A DNA stretch of 64,000 nucleotides from Streptomyces sp. NBC_01244 (GTDB lineage Bacteria; Actinomycetota; Actinomycetes; Streptomycetales; Streptomycetaceae), in assembly GCF_035987325.1 (NCBI RefSeq), contig NZ_CP108488.1, forward strand, positions 5,270,001 through 5,334,000, in the 5' to 3' direction. This document shows positions 1 through 8,674 of this stretch, one piece after another. The position numbers and the translations under genes were made by a program. Position 1 is the first letter of the stretch, and the number at the start of each line of letters is the position of its first letter. The notes beneath the pieces were generated by a model, which saw only the letters and a program-made list of their open reading frames with translations, did not search any database and was not told the DNA's origin.

Positions 1-175
1 CCAGCAGCGCGACGTGCATCATCGCGAAGCGCACCGGCATGATGTCCAGCCCGACGATGACCACACCGATCACGGGCAGCCCGACGGCGGCCAGCAGCAG
101 GGCGAAGCCCGCCCGCTGTACGGGGGCCAGTTGCAGCAGGGTGCCGAGGTCGGCGGCCGCGAGGGTGGCGCTCAC
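1..175 (-). CDS. Metal ABC transporter permease, N-terminal part (cut by window edge)
   Basis: Only the first 58 codons are inside the window. A GTG start at 175 overlaps the stop of the ATPase gene by four bases (GTGA), so the two are translationally coupled. The visible residues contain one hydrophobic membrane segment followed by a short polar stretch, as in ABC-3 family permeases for zinc or manganese. The assignment rests on this segment and on the neighbouring ATPase. The substrate is inferred. Confidence 0.6.
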   Translation of the reverse strand, partial: MSATLAAADLGTLLQLAPVQRAGFALLLAAVGLPVIGVVIVGLDIMPVRFAMMHVALL

Positions 176-795
176 CGGACCTCCCGCAGCCGGCCGGCGG
201 CCATTTCCAGGACCCGGTCGCAGCGTTCCGCGAGCGCCCGGTCGTGCGTGACGACGACGAGCGTCACGGGCAGCGCGGCCAGGACGTCGGCGGCCTCGTC
301 CTGGCCCGCGAAGTCCAGGGCGGCGGTCGGCTCGTCGGCGAGCAGGACGCCGGCCCCCGCGGCCACGCAACCGATCGCCCGGGCCAGGTACATCCGCTGC
401 AACTGCCCGCCGGACAGGGTGTGCAGCGGCCGCCCGGTCAGCGGCCCCACCCCCAGCCGGTCGGCGGCCTCGGCGGCCGCGCGGGGGTCCCCGCTGCTGG
501 CGAGGAGTTCGCCGCCCAGGAGCGGGAAGCGTCCGGCGGCGGGCTTCTGCGGGATCCACGCGCACGCCCGCCGCCGCCAGGCCGGGTCACCCGTCCGGCC
601 GCCGACCAGGATCTTCCCGCTGACCTGCGGGTGCAGTCCGAGTACGGCGCGCAGCAGGGTGGTCTTGCCCGATCCGTTGGTGCCGGTCAGCGCGACGCGC
701 TCGCCGGCGGCGATCTCCAGGTCGACGCCGGTCACGGCTTCGACCCGCCCGTGCCGGCAGCCCACCCCCTCCATCCGCACGTCCAGCCCGCCCAT
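172..795 (-). CDS. ABC transporter ATP-binding protein, metal-type
   Basis: A 207-residue ATPase that would power uptake by the adjacent permease. Walker A (GTNGSGKTT) lies at residues 38-46, an LSGGQ signature follows, and Walker B runs into DEPTAALD. Length and gene order fit zinc/manganese ABC-3 systems. I chose the ATG at 795 because GGAGG sits eight bases upstream; an in-frame GTG at 816 is possible. No substrate-binding protein is in the window, so the metal is not shown by the sequence. Confidence 0.8.
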   Translation of the reverse strand: MGGLDVRMEGVGCRHGRVEAVTGVDLEIAAGERVALTGTNGSGKTTLLRAVLGLHPQVSGKILVGGRTGDPAWRRRACAWIPQKPAAGRFPLLGGELLASSGDPRAAAEAADRLGVGPLTGRPLHTLSGGQLQRMYLARAIGCVAAGAGVLLADEPTAALDFAGQDEAADVLAALPVTLVVVTHDRALAERCDRVLEMAAGRLREVR

Positions 796-1087
796 CCCAC
801 GCCCCTCCGCTGTCACCGGCCCGTCTCTGCGTGGAGTTGGTCGGCCGGCGGGGGCCCGCAGTTCCGGCGATCCGTGATCTGTCGCCGGCGGCCGGGCGCG
901 GGGGCCGGACCGGTGGTGGGTTCGGTGGTGGGTTCGGTGCTGGGTTCGCGCCGTCCGGCCGGGCGGGACCGGCCATTCCGCGGCGGCGTTCCGATTTCTA
1001 CAAGCGTCCCGGTCCGCCCCGGGCCATGATCACGCCGCCACCTCCCGTGGTGATCAACAGGCTCGCGACCAAAGGGAGTCGACCGCC

Positions 1088-2050
1088 ATGTCCGAGACCG
1101 TCCGCACTCCTCGCCGCACCCCTCGCCGCGCTGCCGTCCGCGCTGCCGTCCGCAGTGCCGCCCTGCGCGGCGCCGCCCGCAGGGTCGGCGGCGGGCCCGT
1201 CCCGATGGCCCGCTCCGCCGCGATGATGCACGCGGCGATCTACGACGCGGAGTCCTCGTACCGGCTGAAGTGGCAGGGCAAGATCACCTCGGAGCCGTCC
1301 ATCAAGGCGGAGAACTACGTGGGCCGGGCCGAGGGCCCGGACGAGGAGGAGCGCGTCATCGGCCGTACGGCCTACAGCATCCTCCTCGGTCTCCACGGCA
1401 CCAAGCAGAGCCGCTACGCGGACCAGACGCAGTACCTCGACGCACGCTTCCGCGAGCGATTCGGCTCCGACAACCCCCCGGTCTACGTGGGGGACAACAA
1501 GCCGGGCGCCCGGCGGCCGACGAGCCACCCGGACCTGCCCGACGCCTCCCGCGACGAGGACAGCGACGCGATCAGCCCGTTCTACGGCCGGGTCAAGCCG
1601 TTCTCGCTGGCCTCCGGCTCGCAGTTCCGCCCCACCACCCTGACCCGGTACGGCTCGTACGAGGCCCATCGACCTGTGGCGCCCGTCTCGGCGGTCCGCG
1701 AGGGCGGCCTCGCCCCCCAGCGGAAGCCGCTGCTGAAGAGCCCGACGGGCGTCAACATCAGCCCCTGCTTTCTCGTGTACGTCTCCGGCCACGCCTCCTT
1801 CGGCGGCGCCTGGGCCGGGGTCATGAAGCGCTACTTCGGCAGCGACGACATCTCCTTCGATCTCACCACCGAGGAACCGCGGTCCCCGGTCAAGACCCGC
1901 CACTTCACCAGCTTCAGCGCGGCCGGCAAGGAGGACGCCGACAGCCGCATCCGGCTCGGCGTCCCCTACCCGTGGGACGCCACGGACGGCCCCGCCCTGG
2001 GCGACAAGATCGCGAACCAGGTCTTCACGACGAAACTGCGCACCCTCTGA
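1088..2050 (+). pseudogene. Degenerate vanadium-dependent haloperoxidase (PAP2 superfamily)
   Basis: The 320-residue product carries the haloperoxidase MHAAIYDA motif near residue 45, a QFRP motif near 180 and a YVSGHASF motif near 235 containing the acid-base histidine. Known vanadium haloperoxidases are over 400 residues. Here the segment between QFRP and SGHA, which normally holds the catalytic Lys/Arg vanadate ligands, is replaced by about 45 unrelated residues. In the last motif the vanadate-binding histidine is a proline (SRIRLGVPYPWD). The reading frame is open and has a GGGAG ribosome site, so a protein may be made, but haloperoxidase activity is unlikely. A 15-bp-arm terminator follows. 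Confidence 0.65.
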
Positions 2051-2113
2051 GCCGACTGACCGGCCGGCCCGCGGACCCGACCTGACGGGCCCGACTTGAC
2101 GGGCACGGCCCCA

Positions 2114-2152
2114 CCCGGCCGGATGACGTAAGCCTTTCGTCATCCGGCCGGG
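2114..2152 (+). terminator. Strong hairpin terminator
   Basis: Perfect 15-bp inverted repeat (2114-2128 with 2138-2152) around a 9-base loop, 63 bases after the haloperoxidase stop. There is no clear T-tract, as is common in Streptomyces. Confidence 0.75.
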
Positions 2153-2228
2153 CCTGGTCGCAGCCCGCGCCCGCGCGTTGAATGCCCATGACGGCCGGAC
2201 GGGCCGACCGCGAGGAAGGGCACGCCCA

Positions 2229-2843
2229 GTGACGCAGCACCCGACGCCGAACCAGCCGCAGCACCCGACGCCGAACGAGTCGCGGAGCGCGCCGCGGACC
2301 TCGGCGAAGAGGAAGCGGGGCGGACGCCGGCTCCTGGCCTTCCTCGCCCTCCCGGCGGCCCTCCTGCTGGGCTTCGGCCTGTACTGGTTCCAGCCGTGGA
2401 AGCTCTGGCAGGACGCCACGGTCCACGAGTCCCTCCCGGCGGCGGCCCCCTCCGCTGCCGCACCGGCGCCGACCCGCTCGCCCGCCGCCCCGCGGACCCT
2501 CGCCCAGGGCACGCTGATCAGCCACGAGCACACCACCACGGGCACCGCGAAGCTCATCCGGCTCCCGGACGGCTCCCACACCCTGCGCCTGGAGAACCTC
2601 GACACCAGCAACGGCCCCGACCTGCGGGTCTGGCTGACGGACGCCCCGGTGAAGGAGGGCACGGCGGGCTGGCGGGTGTTCGACGACGGCAAGTACGTCA
2701 GCCTGGGCAAGCTCAAGGGCAACAAGGGCGACCAGAACTACGCGATCCCGGCCGATGTGAACCCGTCCGACTACGGCAGCATCACCATCTGGTGCGACCG
2801 CTTCGACGTCTCCTTCGGCGCGGCGGCCCTCACGAGCGCGTGA
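2229..2843 (+). CDS. DM13 domain protein, membrane-anchored
   Basis: A 204-residue protein: a basic, proline-rich N-terminus, one hydrophobic segment (LLAFLALPAALLLGFGLYW) near residues 35-53, an Ala/Pro linker, then a DM13-type domain from about residue 95 to the end (tLxLENLDTSNGPDLRVWLT, then a conserved Cys in ITIWCDRF). DM13 proteins are cell-surface proteins thought to bind or transfer electrons through a conserved cysteine. I chose the GTG at 2229 because GAGGAAGG lies about ten bases upstream; a TTG at 2178 gives a longer form. Single transmembrane topology is inferred. Confidence 0.8.
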   Translation: MTQHPTPNQPQHPTPNESRSAPRTSAKRKRGGRRLLAFLALPAALLLGFGLYWFQPWKLWQDATVHESLPAAAPSAAAPAPTRSPAAPRTLAQGTLISHEHTTTGTAKLIRLPDGSHTLRLENLDTSNGPDLRVWLTDAPVKEGTAGWRVFDDGKYVSLGKLKGNKGDQNYAIPADVNPSDYGSITIWCDRFDVSFGAAALTSA

Positions 2844-2865
2844 CCCGCGACCGCGCGGCGACAAG

Positions 2866-3405
2866 ATGGCCCGCATGACGCCCCCCGAGACCCCCGCGAC
2901 CCCCGCGACCCCCGCGACCCCCGAGACCCCCGAGACCCCCGCGACTCCCGAGACCCCGATGGACACCGTCACACTGGAGCGCCGCATCGCGGCCCGCCCC
3001 GAAACCCTCTTCGCCTTCCTCACCGACCGGGAGAAGTGGCTGTCCTGGATGGGCACCGACGGTACGTTCGCGTTCGAGCCCGGAGGCTCGTACCGCACCC
3101 GCGTCACCGGGGAGAACGTGGCGTCCGGCCGCTTCCTGACGGTCCGCCCGCCCGAGCGGCTCGTCTTCACCTGGGGCTGGGAGGAGGACGGTACGCCCGT
3201 CGGGGCGGGCTCCACCACGGTGGAGATCACCCTCGAAGCCACGGCCCGGGGCACCCTGCTCCACCTGATCCACAGCGGCCTGCCCACCTCGGAGGCGTGC
3301 GAGGCGCACGCGGAGGGCTGGCAGCACTACGTCGACCGCCTCGCACTGCGCGCCGAAGGCGGCGACCCGGGCCCGGACCCGTGGACGCGGCACCCCGCGA
3401 GCTGA
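2866..3405 (+). CDS. SRPBCC / AHSA1-like protein with Thr-Pro repeat tail
   Basis: A 179-residue protein. From about residue 33 it has the START-like pattern of the AHSA1 family: RRIAARPETLFAFLTDREKW, a glycine-rich turn, FTWGWEEDG, and WQHYVDRLA near the C-terminus. Members bind small hydrophobic ligands or act on Hsp90-like partners; the ligand here is unknown. Before the domain is a run of Thr-Pro-Ala/Glu triplets encoded by a 9-bp repeat (2887-2958). The start is uncertain: the ATG at 2866 lacks a good ribosome site, and an ATG at 2959 just after the repeat would encode only the domain. Confidence 0.7.
   Translation: MARMTPPETPATPATPATPETPETPATPETPMDTVTLERRIAARPETLFAFLTDREKWLSWMGTDGTFAFEPGGSYRTRVTGENVASGRFLTVRPPERLVFTWGWEEDGTPVGAGSTTVEITLEATARGTLLHLIHSGLPTSEACEAHAEGWQHYVDRLALRAEGGDPGPDPWTRHPAS
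2887..2958 (+). repeat. 9-bp coding tandem repeat (Thr-Pro-Ala/Glu)
   Basis: About eight tandem copies of a 9-base unit of the form ACCCCCGMG, in frame with the SRPBCC gene. Units differ mainly at one base that switches Ala and Glu. Copy number could vary between strains. Confidence 0.75.
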
Positions 3406-3419
3406 CCGCCCCGGCCCCG

Positions 3420-4907
3420 TCAGGAACCCGCGCGAAGCTCGCCGGTGAGGGTTCCGTGCATACGGGCGCTGTCCTCGTTCAGCCCCGTGATCTCCACGCT
3501 CTTGCCGCGCCGGCGGTACCTCTCCTCGATGGCGTCGAGCGCCGCGACTGAGGACGCGTCCCAGATGTGCGCGCCGGAGAGGTCGATGACGACCGTGCCG
3601 GGGTCGCCCGCATAGTCGAACAGCCCGACCAGATCGTTGGACGAGGCGAAGAACAGCGCGCCGGTCACCGAGTACACCACCATGCCCCCGTCGGGGTCGG
3701 TGACGGTGGTGACGTTCACGAGGTGCGCGACCCGCTTGGCGAAGACGACCATCGCGGTGACCGACCCGGCGACGACGCCGACGGCGAGGTTGTGGGTGGC
3801 GACCACGCAGGCCACGGTCAGCACCATGACGGTGATCTCGCCGGCCGGCATGCGCTTCAGCGTCTTCGGGGCGATGGAGTGCCAGTCGAAGGTCGCGAAG
3901 CAGACCATCACCATGACGGCGACGAGCGCCGCCATCGGAATCTCGGAGACCGCCGGCCCGAAGACGGTGCACAGCACCATGAGGAACACGCCGGCGAGGA
4001 AGGTCGACAGCCGCGTCCGGGCCCCCGACACCTTCACGTTGATCATCGTCTGGCCGATCATGGCGCAGCCGCCCATGCCGCCGAAGAACCCGGTGACGAT
4101 GTTCGCGACGCCCTGACCCACGGACTCGCGGGTCTTGCTCGACCGGGTGTCGGTGATCTCGTCGACGAGCTTCGCCGTCATCAGCGACTCCATGAGCCCG
4201 ACCACCGCCATGGCCAGCGCGTACGGGGCGACGAGCGTCAGCGTGTCCAAGGTGAACGGCACGTCCGGCAGACCGGGAACGGGCAGCGAGGACGGCAGCG
4301 CCCCCTTGTCCCCGACGGTCGGTACGGCGATCCCCGCGGCGACCGTGATGCCGGTGAGGATGACGATGGCCACGAGCGGCGCCGGCACCACCTTCGTGAC
4401 CTTCGGGAAGAACACCATCAGCGCCAGCCCGCCGGCGAGCAGCGGGTAGACGGCCCACGGCACGTTCCGCAGCTCGGGGACCTGGGCCATGAAGACGAGG
4501 ATGGCGAGGGAGTTGACGAAGCCGACCATCACCGACCGCGGCACGAACCGGATCAGCTTCGCCACCCCGAGCGCCCCGAGCACGATCTGGAAGACCCCGC
4601 CAAGGATCACCGCCGCGATCAGGTACCCGAGCCCGTGCTCACGATTGAGCGGCGCGATCACGAGCGCGACGGCCCCGGTCGCGGCGGAGATCATCGCCGG
4701 CCGCCCGCCGACGACCGAGATCACCACGGCCATCGTGAACGAGGAGAACAGCCCGATCGCCGGATCCACCCCGGCGATGACCGAGAAGGAGATCGCCTCG
4801 GGTATCAGCGCCAGCGCGACGACCAGACCACCCAGCACCTCGGTCCGCAACAGCTTGGGCGACACCCACGCGGGCCGCGCGGACAGGGGAGCAGGGGAGG
4901 AAGACAC
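3420..4907 (-). CDS. SulP family inorganic anion transporter with STAS domain
   Basis: A 495-residue integral membrane protein with some ten hydrophobic segments, the SulP pattern (LIPEAISFSVIAGVDPAIGL near the N-terminus; GGCAMIGQTMINVKVSGARTR in the centre) and a C-terminal STAS domain (VVIDLSGAHIWDASSVAALD). SulP proteins move sulfate, bicarbonate or other anions; the substrate cannot be read from sequence. I placed the start at GTG 4907, nine bases after GAGG. An open frame continues upstream into tRNA-derived sequence but has no ribosome site. It ends 15 bp from the convergent SRPBCC gene. Confidence 0.85.
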   Translation of the reverse strand: MSSSPAPLSARPAWVSPKLLRTEVLGGLVVALALIPEAISFSVIAGVDPAIGLFSSFTMAVVISVVGGRPAMISAATGAVALVIAPLNREHGLGYLIAAVILGGVFQIVLGALGVAKLIRFVPRSVMVGFVNSLAILVFMAQVPELRNVPWAVYPLLAGGLALMVFFPKVTKVVPAPLVAIVILTGITVAAGIAVPTVGDKGALPSSLPVPGLPDVPFTLDTLTLVAPYALAMAVVGLMESLMTAKLVDEITDTRSSKTRESVGQGVANIVTGFFGGMGGCAMIGQTMINVKVSGARTRLSTFLAGVFLMVLCTVFGPAVSEIPMAALVAVMVMVCFATFDWHSIAPKTLKRMPAGEITVMVLTVACVVATHNLAVGVVAGSVTAMVVFAKRVAHLVNVTTVTDPDGGMVVYSVTGALFFASSNDLVGLFDYAGDPGTVVIDLSGAHIWDASSVAALDAIEERYRRRGKSVEITGLNEDSARMHGTLTGELRAGS

Positions 4908-4984
4908 GGGCACGGACCTCAGGTTCGGCGAGAACACCCGAACCGACGGGCGGGTGCGCGGAGAAAAGTCTCCAGAGACGCAGG

Positions 4985-5017
4985 AAGGGCCTGACCCGCG
5001 ATGCGGATCAAGCCCTT
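4985..5017 (-). terminator. Chromosomal terminator of the tRNA-Pro locus (left copy)
   Basis: Stem of 15 pairs (4985-4999 with 5003-5017) with a 3-base loop, next to the tRNA-derived repeat. On the minus-strand RNA the two imperfect pairs are G-U wobbles, so it folds fully as a terminator for leftward transcription of the original tRNA-Pro gene. Confidence 0.6.
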
Positions 5018-5076
5018 GACCTGGTCTTACGAAGTCGGGGTGGCGGGATTTGAACCCACGACCTCTTCGTCCCGAA
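5017..5076. repeat. attL: 60-bp direct repeat, tRNA-Pro 3' remnant
   Basis: Identical over 60 bases to 44397-44456. It covers the tRNA-Pro 3' half on the minus strand (discriminator at 5035) and breaks exactly at the 5' edge of the anticodon loop, where the sequence becomes unrelated. It is not a functional tRNA. Confidence 0.93.
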
Positions 5077-5180
5077 TGAGGTACGGCCGGTCCTGCCACC
5101 TCGGACAAGGGCATTTACGCAGGTCACGCTAGCAGTGTCGGCAGGTACGGCGTTGTGTCGACGGGTCTCGGGAAGCCGAT

Positions 5181-5201
5181 CGGCTCCCAGCTGGCTCCCA
5201 G
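5181..5201. repeat. Left arm-type sites, GGCTCCCAG pair
   Basis: Two direct copies of GGCTCCCAG spaced 11 bp apart (CGGCTCCCAG at 5181, TGGCTCCCAG at 5192), about 105 bp inside attL. The same pair with the same 11-bp phase occurs inside attR. This suggests arm sites bound by the integrase N-terminus or by Xis; binding itself is inferred. Confidence 0.55.
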
Positions 5202-5383
5202 CCACCGACGTCGTCGTCACGCCCGTGATCCCTCGTGATCCGCCTGGATGACGGGGGCGCAGCCAACGAGCCGGCAAGTACGCCTTCCTTCGTTCAGGGG
5301 AAGCGAGCGTCATATCCACCGCAGTCCGATCTCAAGGTTCCTAGCGTCGGTCGCAGCGTTTTGCTCGGCGAAAGGACCTGAAC

Positions 5384-6277
5384 GTGACCGCCCCCGCCTC
5401 AGGTGAGTGCCCACCCGCTGTAGCGCGCCGACTTCCCGGCCGGACGAAGCGGCGGACGGACGTCCTGCGCGAGTACGAGAAGTTCAATGCCGATCGCCGG
5501 AAGGGAGTCCCTCCGGTGCTGTGGCCGTTTCTCGCACCGGACCCGGACCGGTACTACCGATGGCGAGTTCAGCTTGATTGCGCTTGCATCATCGAGCGCA
5601 TGACGCCGGGCGACCAGACCCCGCCAAGCGAGAGGCGATGGCGTGGGGGCGACGGCGAACCCTTGCCTGTGGGACAGCTGTATTGCTGGCACGACGGCTC
5701 TGGTGACGCTCCCTATCGGACGACCGTCGGATGGCGAGACCGTCGAGAGATCGCCTTCCCTGCGGACCCTGTGGAGGCCCCGGAGTGGGCCGAAGCCGAA
5801 GTTTGGGCCGTGATCCGCCATGACGATCCGCACACGTCGGCGTTCTGGAGGGTCACGCTGGACTGCGGACACGTTGAAGAGGTCCGAGCACCAACCCTCG
5901 ACTGGAAGCCTGATGACGGGCCTCGCCTGGCTGACACCACCAGGGTGAGGGCGATGACCGAGGAATACGAGCGGCTGTGGGCGTCAGACCCAACGCTTCA
6001 ACCACCAGAACGCGAACGCGAGCACACGCGCCGCACGCTGGCGGCCGGCTGGCCGAGGCCGCGCCCCGAGCGGCTGTGCCACACCTGCCCACACGCGCGA
6101 AGGATCGTTGCATACCAGGGTGTTGGCTGGCTCGTTCCTCGCGACTCGAAACCGCAGCCGGAATGCGAGGCGCAGCCATCCCGTGTTGCCTTGGAGCGTC
6201 AGCTCCGCAGGGCCGAGGCCGAGGCCGAGCAGCTACGAGTCCAGCTGGCTCAGCATGACGAACGAGAGGACGCCTGA
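5384..6277 (+). CDS. Unrecognised protein with repeated Cys/His motifs
   Basis: A 297-residue protein, first gene inside attL, with a GTG start preceded by GAAAGGA. It contains two similar units, WRVQLDCACIIE near residue 60 and WRVTLDCGHVEEV near 152, each followed by a Cys/His element (YCWHD; LCHTCPHARR near 230). That pattern suggests two zinc-binding repeats. The last 35 residues form a charged coiled coil. I do not recognise a family. The position at the element edge, ahead of the restriction-modification genes, is consistent with an accessory or defence role, but no function is shown. Confidence 0.6.
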   Translation: MTAPASGECPPAVARRLPGRTKRRTDVLREYEKFNADRRKGVPPVLWPFLAPDPDRYYRWRVQLDCACIIERMTPGDQTPPSERRWRGGDGEPLPVGQLYCWHDGSGDAPYRTTVGWRDRREIAFPADPVEAPEWAEAEVWAVIRHDDPHTSAFWRVTLDCGHVEEVRAPTLDWKPDDGPRLADTTRVRAMTEEYERLWASDPTLQPPEREREHTRRTLAAGWPRPRPERLCHTCPHARRIVAYQGVGWLVPRDSKPQPECEAQPSRVALERQLRRAEAEAEQLRVQLAQHDEREDA

Positions 6278-6763
6278 CGCCAAGAGGCCCGAGCCTTGCG
6301 CCGCGCTGTAGCGGCCCCGATTCGATCCGACTTCGTAACTCGAATCCGAGAGCTACGCATTACGAGAACCCACAAGCTCATCCCGGCACGTGCCGAGTCG
6401 GGATATTAAATCCTGTTTCCCCAGGTCAGACACCTAAAGTCTTCGACCTGCGCGCCGCCCAATCCGCGTCAGGCCACCCCGTCCGCTCACGCAGGCCGCG
6501 GCCCCCAGCTTTCATCCAGGCTCGGGCAGCTGGCGCGAATGTGGGTCCCATGGCGGGGCTTCCAACCGGCCGGCGCTGAGGCGATGCCTTTGTCCTTGTT
6601 GGTCCCGCAATCTGCCCGCATCACTCAGGGCAGCACTACGACCCCCGTGGAGCTTCGAGTGCTCCCAACGTATCGGGCATCCTGCCGCGAGCTGTCGGGG
6701 CAGGCGGCTAGTGTTGACCCGTCGCTGGATCCGCCAGCGCGGTGGTTAACGGAGACGATGCGG
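6278..6763. other. Intergenic region ahead of the Type III RM genes
   Basis: 486 bases without a convincing gene. It holds a 7-bp inverted repeat (GATTCGA at 6319-6325, TCGAATC at 6340-6346), possibly the end of the upstream transcript, and an AT-rich patch around 6400-6420 that could hold the promoter of the methyltransferase gene. No consensus promoter can be assigned. Confidence 0.4.
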
Positions 6764-8674
6764 GTGTCGAGCAAGCGGTTGGCGTTGACTTGGTTCAATC
6801 AAGACAAGGCCCTGCTGCCGTTGCCAACGGGTGGCTATGAGTGGGTCGAGAGAGACGACCCCCGCGTGACGGAAGTCCGGCTCCTGAGCGAGACCAACCG
6901 CATGGGCGAGGTGGCCGGCACGACTGCTGACAACCTACTCATCGTCGGAGACTCGTATCAGGCCCTCCATTCCCTAAACTCCATTCCTGAATACGCGCGG
7001 GAGTATAAGGGAAAAGTCAAGCTGGTCTACATCGACCCGCCGTTCAACACCGAGCAGACTTTTGGCGAGTTTTATGACGATAACTTCGACCATTCGGTCT
7101 GGCTCACCATGTTCCGTGATCGCATCAAACAGTTGAGTGGACTGATGAGCGATGACGGCGTGATCTGGGTACATCTTGACGATGCCGAAGTGCACCGCGC
7201 GCGAGTGGTTCTGGATGAAGAATTCGGCATCGACAACCACTTGGGAACGGTCGTTTGGCAGAAGGCTGACGGGCCACGAAATGACCTTCCGAACTTCTCG
7301 CCAGACCATGACACGTTGCTCGTTTATGGCAAGTCGTCGGAGGCGCAACTCATCAGGTCTGCACGCGATGAGTCTCTGAATTCGATCTACAAGTCCGTAG
7401 ATGGCGATCCCCGCCCATGGTATGACGACAACCCCACAGCACCCTCTGCGCACCGTAACCAGACGTGGGTGTACGCAATCCAGTCGCCTATCACTGGCGA
7501 GCTGATGTACCCGGCCAATGGACGATGCTGGGGCACGAAGCAAGAGACAGTTCTTGCCGCCCTGTCGGAGTATGCACCCTACAAGCAGGTGGTCCTCGAC
7601 GATGATGAGAGGCGCGCCGAAGTATGCGGCGTATCCGTTGAGGAGCTACGAAAGGGCATTCCGGCACTGCTACTGGATGTCCCCCTTGAGGAAGCGCGCG
7701 AGCTGACCGAGAAGCGGAAGGCTGCCGGCACGTGGCCGGAGTACGTCATCCGACCGAAGGGGACAATCGGGCGTAAGAGAATCCAGCCGGACAAGGGCTC
7801 TAATGCTCGAACCATGTGGTTCAACTCAGAGGTGGGCCACAATCGGGAGGCCAAGGCAGAGATCAAGGCGCTATTCCCGGGTGTGAACCCCTTCTCCACG
7901 CCGAAGCCGGAGAGGTTGCTGCGCAAGATCATCGAAGTGACCACACGGCCGGGTGACATTGTGGTCGACTGCTTTGCGGGATCAGGCACTACCGCTGCCG
8001 CCGCGCACAAGCTTGGACGGCGATGGATCACGGTGGAGTCCGTGAATGCCACGGTGGAGAACTTTACGGCACCACGTTTGGCGAAGGTGGTGGACGGTTC
8101 CGACGCCGGCGGTATCACGAAGCCCAAGGGCCGTGTTGCCGATATTCCTCTTCCGGATGATGTGACAGTGGCTGCGCTCGACGAGGCGCGCAAGGTGTTC
8201 GAAAAACTTGTGGCGGCGGAAGCATTGGAGGCCGACGCTGACGCCCTGGCTTCGCTCATCAAGCAGATGAAGACAAAGCCCTCAAAGGAACGCCTGTGGC
8301 ACGGAGGCGGCGGCTTCCGCGTGCTGCGGGTAGAGAAGCCTAAGACCGTGATCGTCCAAAACCGAGCGTTCCTTGCGGATGGAGTAGACGACTTGGGCTC
8401 CTGGGTCGCTGCACAGCTTGGTTACACGCTCACGTCCGGCAGGCGTGGAATCGTTGGATTGAAGAACCGTGATGCCCTCGTATTCGTGGACGGCATGGTG
8501 GATGAAACGCAGATCAAATACGCCGTTTCCTTGCTCAACGATGGCGAGACGCTGACCCTCGCCGGTGTAGCCGTGCACCCTAATGCCACCGCCCTGCTCG
8601 CGGACATGCGGGTTGGCTCTCGAGTAATCAAGGTGCCGAACGGTCTCTTCAAGCAGTCAAAGGTGATCCGATGA
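6764..8674 (+). CDS. Type III restriction-modification system methyltransferase (Mod)
   Basis: A 636-residue DNA adenine/cytosine amino-methyltransferase. The catalytic motif DPPFN comes near residue 90 and the AdoMet motif FAGSGTTAAAA near 405. That is the beta-class order, with the target-recognition region between them, as in Type III Mod subunits. GTG 6764 has GGAG nine bases upstream and gives the usual family N-terminus (VSSKRLALTW); ATG 6758 is an alternative. Its stop overlaps the start of the nuclease subunit (ATGA). Third-position A/T is clearly more common than in chromosomal neighbours, a sign of transfer. Confidence 0.88.
   Translation: MSSKRLALTWFNQDKALLPLPTGGYEWVERDDPRVTEVRLLSETNRMGEVAGTTADNLLIVGDSYQALHSLNSIPEYAREYKGKVKLVYIDPPFNTEQTFGEFYDDNFDHSVWLTMFRDRIKQLSGLMSDDGVIWVHLDDAEVHRARVVLDEEFGIDNHLGTVVWQKADGPRNDLPNFSPDHDTLLVYGKSSEAQLIRSARDESLNSIYKSVDGDPRPWYDDNPTAPSAHRNQTWVYAIQSPITGELMYPANGRCWGTKQETVLAALSEYAPYKQVVLDDDERRAEVCGVSVEELRKGIPALLLDVPLEEARELTEKRKAAGTWPEYVIRPKGTIGRKRIQPDKGSNARTMWFNSEVGHNREAKAEIKALFPGVNPFSTPKPERLLRKIIEVTTRPGDIVVDCFAGSGTTAAAAHKLGRRWITVESVNATVENFTAPRLAKVVDGSDAGGITKPKGRVADIPLPDDVTVAALDEARKVFEKLVAAEALEADADALASLIKQMKTKPSKERLWHGGGGFRVLRVEKPKTVIVQNRAFLADGVDDLGSWVAAQLGYTLTSGRRGIVGLKNRDALVFVDGMVDETQIKYAVSLLNDGETLTLAGVAVHPNATALLADMRVGSRVIKVPNGLFKQSKVIR

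Noticed and set aside
998..2725. 575-codon minus-strand frame across the haloperoxidase and DM13 genes
   Set aside because: Low-complexity Arg/Gly/Ala composition with no motif; the opposite strand has recognisable proteins.
5035..5110. A second tRNA-Pro gene at the left end
   Set aside because: Only the 3' 42 bases match. The 5' half, including D arm and 5' acceptor strand, is absent.
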